Shown here: piece after piece, positions 31,788 to 40,080 of the stretch
Layout of the letters: the number at the start of each line of letters is the position of its first letter
How positions within the stretch are numbered: the first letter of the stretch is position 1
From: Hyphomicrobiales bacterium
Lineage (GTDB): Bacteria > Pseudomonadota > Alphaproteobacteria > Rhizobiales > Xanthobacteraceae
DNA length: 42,705 bases
Assembly: GCA_019243195.1 (NCBI GenBank)
Contig: JAFAUQ010000153.1
Location: 1 to 42,705 of the forward strand
Reading direction: 5' to 3'
Made by a program: the position numbers and the translations under genes
The notes under the pieces: generated by a model
Told to the model about the DNA's origin: nothing
Database searches by the model: none
The model's input: the letters and a program-made list of their open reading frames with translations, nothing else

Positions 31788-34700
31788 TCACCGGACGCCC
31801 ACTGCCCGTAGCGCCCCGGTGAGTCCATCGGCCGTGTACGGCTTGCTCACGACGCTCAGCATCGCGACATCCTTGAAAAGGAGCTGCAGGTCCTTCCGAC
31901 CGCGCCCGCTCGCCACTACCAGCGGCAGAGTGGGATAGATCGAGCGAATTTCACGGACCAGGCTCTCGCCGCTGCGATCGGGCAGTCCGATGTCAATGAT
32001 GACCGCATCGACTCCGCCGGGAATGAGACGCAACTTATTGAGCGCGTCGGTGACTGATGCAGCCGTGTCGACCTTCAACCCTGCATCCTCGAGGTACTCC
32101 GTCGCCAGCATTTGAATCATGACGTCATCCTCGACCAGCAAGATCCGCGCTTGGTCGGATGTCGCATCGATGATGTCGCGCAATTTTTCGGCGAGTGCGC
32201 CTTGGGTGAAGGGCTTCGTCAGAAGTTCCACGCCGGGGTCGAGCCGACCCTCGTGGACGATGGCGTTGCGGGCGTAGCCGGTCGTGAACAGAACCTTGAT
32301 CGTATTGCGGCGCTTGCGCGCTTCCTCCGCCAGCCGGCGTCCGTTCATTCCGCCGGGCAGCCCAACGTCGGTGAATAGCACGTCGACTTCCGGGTGATGT
32401 TCGAGCATTTGAAGCGCGGCTGCCCCGTTGGACGCTTCCAGTACATGATATCCAAGTTCGCGAAGGGTGTCGGTGGTGTAGTTGCGCACGTCGCCGTCAT
32501 CCTCCACCACCAGGATCGTCTCATGGCCGGCACCGCGCGGGATGGGCTGGGCCGGCTGTTCCGTTAGTTCCTCTGTCTCCACGTGGTAGCGCGGCAGATA
32601 AATCTTGACCGTCGTCCCCTCGACCGGCTCGCTGTAGATTTTCACATGCCCACGCGATTGCTTGACGAATCCGTAAACCTGGGAAAGACCCAATCCCGTT
32701 CCGTGTCCGATATCCTTGGTCGTGAAGAACGGGTCGAACGCCTTGGCCTTCACGTCCTCCGTCATGCCGGAGCCGTTATCGCTCACCGCCAGCATGACGT
32801 ACTGACCGGGAACGACTTCGACCTGCGCGGAGGCATATATTTCATCGAGCTGCACATTTGCCGTTTCGATGGTCAGTTTGCCGCCGTTGGGCATGGCGTC
32901 GCGGGCGTTCACGGCGAGGTTCACGATAGCGACTTCCAGCTGGCTGGGATCGGCATGAGCGCGCCAAAGCCCGCCGGCGAGCACCGTTTCGACCGCCACC
33001 TGTTCGCCGAGCGTACGCCGCAACAGATCGGACATCCCGCTGACAAGGCGGCCGACATCCACGGAGCGCGGCTCCAGTGGCTGCTGGCGCGAGAACGCGA
33101 GCAGCCGCTGGGTGAGGGATTCCGCCCTACGGGCACCGCGCATGGCGTTGTCGGCGGAACGGCGCAGGCGGTCATGATCGGGACTGCCGCCGCCAAGGTG
33201 CCGCTGCAAGGCCTCCAGATTGCCGACGATGACGGTGAGCAAATTGTTGAAATCGTGCGCAACTCCCCCGGTCAGCTGGCCGACGCTTTCCATTTTCTGG
33301 GATTGACGCTGCCGCTCCTCGGTTTCGCGGCGCTCGGTGAGGTCTCGCGTGACCTTGGCGAAACCGACGACTTGTCCGCTTGCGTCGCGGATTGCGTTTA
33401 TCACCACGCTCGCCCAGAAGGTCGTGCCGTCCTTGCGGACGCGCCAACCCTCCATTTCAATTTTGCCGGTCCGCGCCGCGGTCTCCAGCGCCTTCTCGGG
33501 GATCCGATCTTCGCGGTCTTGATCGGTATAAAATCGAGAGAAGTGCTGACCAACAATCTCCTCACGGGAATAGCCTTTGATGCGCTCTGCGCCGGGGTTC
33601 CAGTTGGTGACGATGCCGGCCGGATCGAGCATGAAAATTGCGTAATCGGTGACGCCTTCGACCAGCATGCGGAAGCGTCGCTCGGTGTCCTCGAGCTGCG
33701 TCGTGCTGAGCGCCAGTTCGCGCGCACGCTCGGCAATGCGCCGCTCCAGCGTGCTGTTGAGCTCTTGCAGCTTCTGTTCCGCCTCGTCTCGTGCGGCAAT
33801 TTCCTTTTGGCTCACCTCATAAAGGCGCGAGTTGTCAATCGCCACCGCGGCCTGTGCGGCCAGGCCCATCGTGATGCGCTCCGCGCGCTCCGTGAACACT
33901 CCCGGCTGGCCGTGACCGAAGAACAGACCACCGATGACCTCGCCGTTGCGCGATACGACCGGTACAGCGAGATAACTTCGCACCGGCAGATGTCCCGGCG
34001 GCATTCCATCGAAAGGCGGATTCTTGCCGTAGCGCGGATCGGCGCGAATATCCGCCGAGCGAACCGGCCCCTCGCCACGGAACGTCGGCCCGAACACGCC
34101 GGTGTTGCGCGGCATGGGGAAGCGTTCGAAGTCCGCGCGCGCGGCGCCGGAAAGCGTGTAGAGCATATAGGCTTCGCCGTCCGGCTTGACGACGTTGTAA
34201 AAGAAAGCCCCGAATTGCGCGCCGCTTAGCTCTACCCCGGCATCCGTCACCGTTTGAACGAGGCGTTCCAGATCGAACTCCGCTGCGATCGCGATGCACG
34301 TTCGGTTCAAAACTTCGAGGGCGCGCGTCTCCTCGCGCAGGTCGTGAACGCGCGATTCCAATGTTTCGTTAAGAGCGAGAAGCCGCGCTTCGAGTTGCTT
34401 GCGCTCGGCGATGTCGTAATAGATGCCGCGCAAAACGGCGGTGCCGCCATTCTCCTTGCCGACGACCTGGCCTTTGCCGGCGAGCCAATGCAGCTTGCCG
34501 TCGGCATGTTTGACGCGAAACTCCACGTAATAGTTGCCGCTCTGCTCGGCAGATTCGATGGCGGCGCGGACCTTGGGGGCGTCATCGACGAAGATCGCGC
34601 GCTCCCAGGTGGTGAACTCCGAGGCGACGGTATCGGCGGAGATCCCGAAGAGGTCCGCGGCTTGCGGCGTCGCGCGCATGTGCTTGGTCGCAAGGTCGAG

Positions 34701-34805
34701 TTCGAACTCCCCGACTCCAGTCGCGATGTTCGTAAGGGCTGTCTTGTCTGCCGATAGGCCAGGCGTGCGCTTGGCGCCGCCCGCTTTCCGTTTCTTATCA
34801 GCCAT
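31788..34805 (-). CDS. hybrid sensor histidine kinase (PAS-GAF-PAS-HisKA-HATPase-REC-REC)
   Basis: A 1005-residue cytoplasmic protein. Domains in order: PAS (about 25-137), GAF (about 165-330), coiled coil (340-375), PAS (about 378-495), HisKA with phospho-accepting His517 in GGVAHDFNN, HATPase with DNGSGM and GTGLGLS (about 620-738), receiver 1 (about 763-875, Asp813 in FTDVGLP), and receiver 2 (about 887-1000, Asp938 in IIDIGLP). No membrane segment is seen. The tandem PAS and GAF suggest an intracellular ligand or redox signal. It starts 6 bp after the stop of the MetE-like gene on the same strand, so the two are almost certainly co-transcribed. A fragment of its 3' end is repeated at 29261-29354. 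Confidence 0.95.
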   Translation of the reverse strand: MADKKRKAGGAKRTPGLSADKTALTNIATGVGEFELDLATKHMRATPQAADLFGISADTVASEFTTWERAIFVDDAPKVRAAIESAEQSGNYYVEFRVKHADGKLHWLAGKGQVVGKENGGTAVLRGIYYDIAERKQLEARLLALNETLESRVHDLREETRALEVLNRTCIAIAAEFDLERLVQTVTDAGVELSGAQFGAFFYNVVKPDGEAYMLYTLSGAARADFERFPMPRNTGVFGPTFRGEGPVRSADIRADPRYGKNPPFDGMPPGHLPVRSYLAVPVVSRNGEVIGGLFFGHGQPGVFTERAERITMGLAAQAAVAIDNSRLYEVSQKEIAARDEAEQKLQELNSTLERRIAERARELALSTTQLEDTERRFRMLVEGVTDYAIFMLDPAGIVTNWNPGAERIKGYSREEIVGQHFSRFYTDQDREDRIPEKALETAARTGKIEMEGWRVRKDGTTFWASVVINAIRDASGQVVGFAKVTRDLTERRETEERQRQSQKMESVGQLTGGVAHDFNNLLTVIVGNLEALQRHLGGGSPDHDRLRRSADNAMRGARRAESLTQRLLAFSRQQPLEPRSVDVGRLVSGMSDLLRRTLGEQVAVETVLAGGLWRAHADPSQLEVAIVNLAVNARDAMPNGGKLTIETANVQLDEIYASAQVEVVPGQYVMLAVSDNGSGMTEDVKAKAFDPFFTTKDIGHGTGLGLSQVYGFVKQSRGHVKIYSEPVEGTTVKIYLPRYHVETEELTEQPAQPIPRGAGHETILVVEDDGDVRNYTTDTLRELGYHVLEASNGAAALQMLEHHPEVDVLFTDVGLPGGMNGRRLAEEARKRRNTIKVLFTTGYARNAIVHEGRLDPGVELLTKPFTQGALAEKLRDIIDATSDQARILLVEDDVMIQMLATEYLEDAGLKVDTAASVTDALNKLRLIPGGVDAVIIDIGLPDRSGESLVREIRSIYPTLPLVVASGRGRKDLQLLFKDVAMLSVVSKPYTADGLTGALRAVGVR

Positions 34806-34811
34806 GCACGC

Positions 34812-35867
34812 CTAGTTTCCTCGCAAGATTGCTTGTGCCTCGGTCATTGCGCGCAGCTTGCCAAGCGCGATGTGACGGGGCAGATGGTTGAACCCGCACG
34901 AGCTGGTGATGATCGTCTGCTCGGGCGTCAGCCATCGGTGGGTCTTGATGCGCTCAACCACCAGCTCGGGCGTCTCGACGTTTGGGGCCTGCACGTCGAT
35001 CGCGCCGACGCCGAGCTGTTTGTCCCCCAGGCAGCGCTCGTAGTGCGGCGCCATGTCGTGCTCGATGAGATAACCGTCGCACGCGATTTGGCAGACGAGA
35101 TCCGCTTTGTAACGCCCCGTGTCGAAATAGCGGTGGCCGATCTGTCCGTCGTAGTCGGGGCCAACCGCATAATTGCCCTGGCAGATGTGCATCGTTACGT
35201 GCACGTCCTCGGGAAGGCCCTCGATCGCGCCATTGATCGCGTCGACCGCCGTGCGGACCTCGTCGTCGCTCGCGACCGTGAAATACGGTTCGTCGATCTG
35301 AATATGCTTGCACCCGGCCGCCACGAGACTGCGAAAGTTCTGATGCAACAGCTTTCCGAAATCGGCGATCATTCGCCCAACATCGTTGTAGTATTCGTCG
35401 TAGGCGACCGCCGCGAGCAGGTGCGGCCCGGTCATGGTTATCTTCACCGGCTTGCCGGTGAAGGAGGAGACGGTCTTGAACTCGTCCACCAAACCGAGGT
35501 CGATGTGCTCCGGTATAGGTCCCCGGCAAACGGCGGCTGGGTGGGTGACGTTCGGATCATACGGGGTGATTGGCTTGGGCTTGGTTTCTCCTTGGAAAGA
35601 AGGGATCTGCTGCCAGAAGTAATTGAGCATGGCGTTGGGAGGCGAATGCCGGTTGTTGCGCCGGCGATGCATCTCTCCCCCGGTAATCACGTCGATTCCG
35701 GCGATCTCCTGCTCGAGGATCGCGGCCTGAGTCGCGCGCAATTGCGCATCCACGAAATCCCCTTCCGCAAGGTGACCAAGCGCGACGAGACGATCGAGCG
35801 CCTCGTACCAGCGCGGAACGCTGTGCGCGCCGACGACGGTGGTGGTGTAGCTTGCGTAGCGTGCCAT
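34812..35867 (-). CDS. MetE C-terminal-like (cobalamin-independent methionine synthase II family) protein
   Basis: A 351-residue protein with the barrel of the MetE C-terminal domain. It has ITGGEMHRR near residue 62, HIQIDEPYF (188-196), and probable zinc ligands His227 and Cys229 in MHICQGN and Cys324 in SSCGFNH. It is much shorter than true MetE and lacks the N-terminal half. Such proteins use a thiol and a methyl donor other than cobalamin or folate, or split C-S bonds in small molecules, so methionine synthesis is not assured. It ends 6 bp before the hybrid kinase gene. Its start at ATG 35867 has no strong ribosome-binding site. Confidence 0.88.
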   Translation of the reverse strand: MARYASYTTTVVGAHSVPRWYEALDRLVALGHLAEGDFVDAQLRATQAAILEQEIAGIDVITGGEMHRRRNNRHSPPNAMLNYFWQQIPSFQGETKPKPITPYDPNVTHPAAVCRGPIPEHIDLGLVDEFKTVSSFTGKPVKITMTGPHLLAAVAYDEYYNDVGRMIADFGKLLHQNFRSLVAAGCKHIQIDEPYFTVASDDEVRTAVDAINGAIEGLPEDVHVTMHICQGNYAVGPDYDGQIGHRYFDTGRYKADLVCQIACDGYLIEHDMAPHYERCLGDKQLGVGAIDVQAPNVETPELVVERIKTHRWLTPEQTIITSSCGFNHLPRHIALGKLRAMTEAQAILRGN

Positions 35868-36092
35868 CCGGTCTCTTCGGTCAGCGCCGTGGTGTGGCTA
35901 ACCCTATGATATCAGTTCTGAATAGTGATGCAAAATCAAAGCCATACGCGAGATTGGCTGGGCGAAAAGAATTAACGCCGATATCGCAAATTTGTTCCCG
36001 GCGGGGAACGACATGAGGTGCGGCGCCGCTCGCAACTTTCGCGCGGCAAGGCGCGCACGATACGAGCGCAGCCCAGCGGCGAAGCCGGAAGT

Positions 36093-38048
36093 TCAGGCCG
36101 CGCGATCGCCCTCTATCGACTTTGTTTCCTCATTGTCCGCTTCAATTCGGGCGGCGCGAACACAGTCGTCTATAGCTTCTCGCAGCGAAAACACGTAAGC
36201 ATCGGCGGCGGCGGCGTCCGTATCCTCATGCGGCGGGCGTTCTCCGCCCTCATAGCCCCAGAGGCAAGCCACAATTCGGACCCCAGGCATCCTGTTTCGC
36301 AATCGGCGAATCGAATGGCGCAGGCGCGCCGTGCTGTGCCCGAGGCCGAAACTACAAAGATAGACCGCGCGCACTCCCTGGCTGACCAGCTGGTCGATGT
36401 GCAGCGATGACGTCATGCGGGCAGGTTCTATCCGCGCCGACAGGCCGGACTTCGTGACTAAGTCCGTCAGGAGCCGCGCGGAGGCTTCGTCGAAGGCTCC
36501 CCGGCCCGGAATACAAACAACCGGCTCTTCGTTCCAGTCGGGCCTGATTTCGGTCGCGCCCAGAGTGTCCAGCGGCGGCGCGCGGTTGCCCGCCTTGTCT
36601 CCCGGCCGCGCCTCGGTTGACTTTTCCTCGCGCGCCTCCGGCGCCGAAGAGTCCGGCGTCGGCCCCTGATCGGAGAAATCCGCGATTACTGCCTCCACCA
36701 CGCGATTGACGCGTCTGATCTCGACATCGCTGAGCAATCCCCGTTCCGCATCCACGCGGGCAAGATGAAGACCGCCGAGGGCGACCTCGTCGTAGCACTG
36801 CGCCCGCGAGTTGCACTCCTTCAGGTTTTGCTCCATCTGGTCGAGCGCCTCGTCCGCGTCGTCGGCCAGGGCGCGCTGATAGAAACTTTGCGCCGGCGTG
36901 AGCGCGGATTTTTCTCCGATCATGATATCGATGAAGCGCAGCGATTCGATGTGCCGGCCGAGCACGCCGATACAGACCGCCAGGGGCGTGGAAAGAAGCA
37001 GGCCTGCCGGTCCCCACAGCCACGTCCAAAAGGTTGCCGAGACAATGATTGCCACCGGGGAGATTCCGGTGCTTTGCCCATAGATGAGGGGCTCCAACAC
37101 CTGCCCGATCAGCGGCTCGACCACCACAAAGAGCGCCACGGTCCAAGCGGTCATGGCCCAGCCGGGATCGACGGCGACGCTCAAAACGACCGGAAACGAG
37201 GCAGCGATCAGCGCGCCGATGTAGGGGACGAAACGAAGCAGCATCCCCATGATGCCCCAAAGCGCCGGGTTGGGAAGCCCGATCACGGCGAGCCCGAGGC
37301 CGACCACGATGCCGAACAGTGCGTTGAGCGCGGTCTGAGCGAAAAAATATCGGCTCAGGCGGTGGGCGCCGTCGTTCATCGCGTCGGTCGTTCGGTGCAG
37401 ATCGTGCGATCCGGCAAGTTTGATGATGCGGTCGCGCAGATCTTCACGCTGAAGCAGAAAGAAAATGACGAAAATGACGATCAGACCGATCAACGTGACC
37501 GGATCGACCAAGGGCTGCACGAACCTTTGGATCAGCTCGATGGGCTTCGCAGGCGGCTGCTCGACCTGAACCGGCATCGGCTGTGGTTTGTCTGCCGGCC
37601 GGGCCGTGCTCCGGTCCTGCTGGTTCGACGCCTCTTTGTTGATGACGCCGACCAATCGAGACAATTCCTGCAGTGTGTTGTTGCTGCCGGCCGATTCCTG
37701 CGCGCGCCGAATCTTATCTTTGATGGTGCTTTCATATTGCGGAAGCTGCCCCGCCAACTGGGTCAATTGTTGCCCCACCATCGCGCTCACGCCCAAAATA
37801 AAAAGGCCCGCGAACAAAACCACGATGATGACGGAGGCGACGCGGCCCATCCCCCAGCTGCGCAGAAGGCGTGCGGGAGGTGCCAGGATGAAGGTGAGCA
37901 GGCCTGCGGTCGCGAGCGGCAAGAAGACCGCTTTGGCAAAATAAAGCGCGGATATGATGCCGAGGACGACGAGGAAGGAAAGCGCGCGCAGGATTGCTTG
38001 GTTGGTGCGGATCACGCTGTCGGGCGGGATCAACCTGGGCGAGCGCAT
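36093..38048 (-). CDS. AI-2E family transporter with long C-terminal cytoplasmic extension
   Basis: A 651-residue inner-membrane protein. Residues about 15-85 hold the first hydrophobic segments (ILRALSFLVVLGIISALYFA). A soluble region with QESAGSNNTLQELSRL follows. The conserved AI-2E block has LIGLIVIFVIFFLLQREDLR, MLLRFVPYIGALIAASFPVV and EPLIYGQSTGISPVAIIVSA. After about residue 375 comes a soluble part of some 275 residues, ending in a possible Rossmann-like segment (SLHIDQLVSQGVRAVYLCSF). The family includes TqsA and Na+/H+-type exporters; the substrate is not predictable. I use ATG 38048; ATG 38075 is possible. Confidence 0.88.
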   Translation of the reverse strand: MRSPRLIPPDSVIRTNQAILRALSFLVVLGIISALYFAKAVFLPLATAGLLTFILAPPARLLRSWGMGRVASVIIVVLFAGLFILGVSAMVGQQLTQLAGQLPQYESTIKDKIRRAQESAGSNNTLQELSRLVGVINKEASNQQDRSTARPADKPQPMPVQVEQPPAKPIELIQRFVQPLVDPVTLIGLIVIFVIFFLLQREDLRDRIIKLAGSHDLHRTTDAMNDGAHRLSRYFFAQTALNALFGIVVGLGLAVIGLPNPALWGIMGMLLRFVPYIGALIAASFPVVLSVAVDPGWAMTAWTVALFVVVEPLIGQVLEPLIYGQSTGISPVAIIVSATFWTWLWGPAGLLLSTPLAVCIGVLGRHIESLRFIDIMIGEKSALTPAQSFYQRALADDADEALDQMEQNLKECNSRAQCYDEVALGGLHLARVDAERGLLSDVEIRRVNRVVEAVIADFSDQGPTPDSSAPEAREEKSTEARPGDKAGNRAPPLDTLGATEIRPDWNEEPVVCIPGRGAFDEASARLLTDLVTKSGLSARIEPARMTSSLHIDQLVSQGVRAVYLCSFGLGHSTARLRHSIRRLRNRMPGVRIVACLWGYEGGERPPHEDTDAAAADAYVFSLREAIDDCVRAARIEADNEETKSIEGDRAA

Positions 38049-38280
38049 CGGTCGGCGGTCCTCGTCGCAGAGCATCTTGTGCGGTCGGCTAACCCGCTGA
38101 AACCCCCACGGTTCCAAACCGCGGTCGGCCTACCATCGGAGGTGCACCGGCGCGATGCGTGTTGCTCGATGGCTTAGCATCAAACCACGCGGCCGCTACC
38201 TAATGAGCAACAAAAGGGCTTGCGAGGTTTACGGGTATGTCCTTTGACATCGTGCTTCGACCGAACTTTCGTCTGGCTCT

Positions 38281-38355
38281 TTAGTTAACCACAACATTAA
38301 TGCAGCCCGCAGCGAGCATCAGTGCCATCAGTCCCATCATCAACCAGTAGAACAT
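38281..38355 (-). CDS. candidate 24-residue hydrophobic peptide
   Basis: ATG 38355 to TAA 38281 on the minus strand encodes MFYWLMMGLMALMLAAGC followed by INVVVN: a single membrane-spanning segment with a lipobox-like LAAGC. It is flanked by A/T-rich sequence (TTATTATATC directly before the ATG) but no Shine-Dalgarno is visible. It may be a real micropeptide or chance. Confidence 0.35.
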   Translation of the reverse strand: MFYWLMMGLMALMLAAGCINVVVN

Positions 38356-38612
38356 GATATAATAAGTGTTATCTGCTAAATCGGTTCCGGAGATCAAGGT
38401 GGTCTTTAAAAGAGCGGCCCCGCGCGGGGCGACCACGGCGGGGCCTGACCGGCAGCCGTTTTGGAGATCGAGGGAGCCGGCGCTGATTTACTTATCCTGT
38501 GCGGGTAAAGCGGGCCTTAACCCGATGGCGTTCTACCCAGCCGCGTTTCAACTATGAACCATATTCGCCGGGGTAGGCGCGAGTGAAGGGGAGGCCGTGG
38601 AGCACACACCCC
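38356..38612. other. gene-poor stretch with GC-rich hairpin
   Basis: No convincing coding frame is present. Arms GGCCCCGC (38416-38423) and GCGGGGCC (38438-38445) form a perfect hairpin. On the minus strand it is followed by CTCTTTTAAAG, so it may end a minus-strand transcript such as that of the gene at 38613-38882. The adjacent 38049-38280, upstream of the AI-2E gene, also shows no gene. Confidence 0.35.
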
Positions 38613-38882
38613 TCAAACGGCGTCGCCGTCCTGCACCGCCGCCGGTCTGCGCAGCAGCGCAATGAGAACCTGCCAACCCAAGGGGGTAAGCTTGAAACGG
38701 ATCGGGGACGGGTCGCGCTCGACCAACTTCCGGACCACCAGCTGGGTCGCGGAGGCCGCGCTCACCCCGACGCTCCCCCAGTTCGTCCCGGACGCCAGGC
38801 AGAACAGCAGGACACGCTCCTGAACGGCCAATCGGGCGGCGTATTCCGCCGGCGTCGTAGGTATTGGGTTATAGAGATTCAC
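38613..38882 (-). CDS. small winged-helix-like hypothetical protein
   Basis: An 89-residue protein from ATG 38882. The sequence AEYAARLAVQERVLLFCLAS, ATQLVVRKLVERD, then IRFKLTPLGWQVLIALLRR resembles a winged helix: helices, then a hairpin with KLTPLGW as seen in MarR/PadR-like proteins. It is probably a small DNA-binding protein, but the match is by pattern only. No good ribosome-binding site is seen. Confidence 0.55.
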   Translation of the reverse strand: MNLYNPIPTTPAEYAARLAVQERVLLFCLASGTNWGSVGVSAASATQLVVRKLVERDPSPIRFKLTPLGWQVLIALLRRPAAVQDGDAV

Positions 38883-38961
38883 CGAAAGGCCCGCCGCCGG
38901 ATTACCGAACGAACGTCGTTGTGTTGAGCAAGGTTCCCGGGGCTTGATCCGGTGCTCGGCG

Positions 38962-39125
38962 CTAGCGCCCTGATTCCGAAGTTCGCATCACTGTGGTACG
39001 CTCGTTTGCGAACTTCGGAATCGAAGGGCACTAGCAACTTATTGAATCTAGTGTGGCTTTGGTTCAGAAGTCCGCATCTCCGACTCGCTGCAAGAATGAT
39101 GCGGACTTCTGAACCGCCACACTAG
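38962..39125 (+). repeat. compound CTAG hairpin pair (A - linker - C), copy 2
   Basis: Hairpin A runs 38962-39034, the linker CAACTTATTGAAT 39035-39047, and hairpin C 39048-39125, ending in an intact CTAG. Order, orientation and linker are identical to 30598-30775. It occupies the core of the gap 38883-39271; the remaining 39126-39271 shows only the upstream region of the ribbon-helix-helix gene. Confidence 0.88.
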
Positions 39126-39271
39126 CGCTGCGACCGGAGCTTGCCGCGCCAAGTTTTGCGGGTGAGGGCTCGATATCCTCTTCTCGGCTCCGAAAGCGGC
39201 GCGCCGCCAGCAGCGGCCGCCGCAAATGGGCTGCACAGGGAACAATTTAGGCGCGAGGCGCCTTACCGAGG

Positions 39272-39547
39272 ATGACCTCCTGCGTACTCAAACGATCAGT
39301 CGTGATTGGCGGGCGCAAAACGAGCGTCAGCTTAGAGGATGACTTCTGGACCGGGCTCGAAGAAATTGCTGCTTCCCGGCAAAGCCGCCGCACCGCCCTG
39401 GTCGCGGAGATCAGTGCAAGTCCGCAAGTCAATCTTTCTTCTGCAATTCGTCTCTTCGTCCTGGCGTATTATCGCGAGCGCAGTCAACGCAACGCTCCCA
39501 GTAAATTGCAGAACATCGAGTCTGCTGGGATGACGCCTCTTTCCTGA
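39272..39547 (+). CDS. ribbon-helix-helix DNA-binding protein (RHH_4-like), paralogue
   Basis: A 91-residue protein from ATG 39272. Residues 7-23 are KRSVVIGGRKTSVSLED, identical to the protein at 212-502. They are followed by the helix FWTGLEEIAASRQSRRTALV and the block NLSSAIRLFVLAYYRER. It is the same ribbon-helix-helix family, expected to be a dimeric DNA-binding regulator. The tail (SKLQNIESAGMTPLS) is not shared. No good Shine-Dalgarno is visible (GAGGATG region). The target is unknown. Confidence 0.75.
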   Translation: MTSCVLKRSVVIGGRKTSVSLEDDFWTGLEEIAASRQSRRTALVAEISASPQVNLSSAIRLFVLAYYRERSQRNAPSKLQNIESAGMTPLS

Positions 39548-39674
39548 GAATCCGTCTTCCGATCGAAGGACTCCCGCTCGCCGGAGCCTTTGAATCAACC
39601 AGCCTCTCGCACAAACCTATGGTCGCCCCAGTGAGTTTGACATGGGATTTCTGCCGCCGTAGCTTCCGCGGCGG

Positions 39675-39866
39675 ATGAAAGTAGCTGAAGAATATAGAAG
39701 AAAAGCGGAAGAGTGCCGGCAGCTGGCGGCCCGGGCGCAGTCGCACGAGGAGCGAGATACCATTAAAGCAATTGAGACCAGCTGGCTGAAGCTTGCATCC
39801 ATGCGCGAACGAAAAATCGTTCAGCAACGATCACGCGCGGGGCCATCGACAAAGCCTGGCGGTTGA
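39675..39866 (+). CDS. small helical protein of the YRxxAxEC type
   Basis: A 63-residue protein from ATG 39675, with GGCGG just upstream. It begins MKVAEEYRRKAEECRQLAAR, the clearest version of the family helix in this window. A second helix follows (ERDTIKAIETSWLKLASMRE), then a basic, disordered tail. Related to 605-757 and 12741-12950. No function is established. It has no signal or membrane segment. Confidence 0.7.
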   Translation: MKVAEEYRRKAEECRQLAARAQSHEERDTIKAIETSWLKLASMRERKIVQQRSRAGPSTKPGG

Positions 39867-39914
39867 CGCTAACGAGAACATGTCTTTGTACACAGTCGGT
39901 CTTCCAGCCGCTTC

Positions 39915-40080
39915 CTAGTGCCGCGAACCCGAAGTTCGCATCATAATTGCCGCGAGTCCGATTGCGAACTTGGGGTTCAAAGCGCCACTAGAATCATAGC
40001 GTTTGCTGGTGTTCTTCGATTCCGAAGTTCGCAAACGAACCTGCCGCCAAATGATGCGAACTTCGGAATCGGGGCACTAG
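39915..40080. repeat. compound CTAG hairpin pair (B - linker - A)
   Basis: Hairpin B is 39915-39991 (GAACCCGAAGTTCGCA with TGCGAACTTGGGGTTC, a one-base difference from perfect). The linker AATCATAGCGTTTG follows. Hairpin A is 40006-40080, with its left CTAG decayed to CTGG. The linker is the near reverse complement of the D-B linker at 31419-31432. The right CTAG (40077-40080) provides the TAG stop of the DUF2252 gene. Confidence 0.85.

Noticed and set aside
32583-34229. Plus-strand frame opposite the hybrid kinase
   Set aside because: Antisense shadow; the minus strand has full PAS, GAF, kinase and receiver domains.
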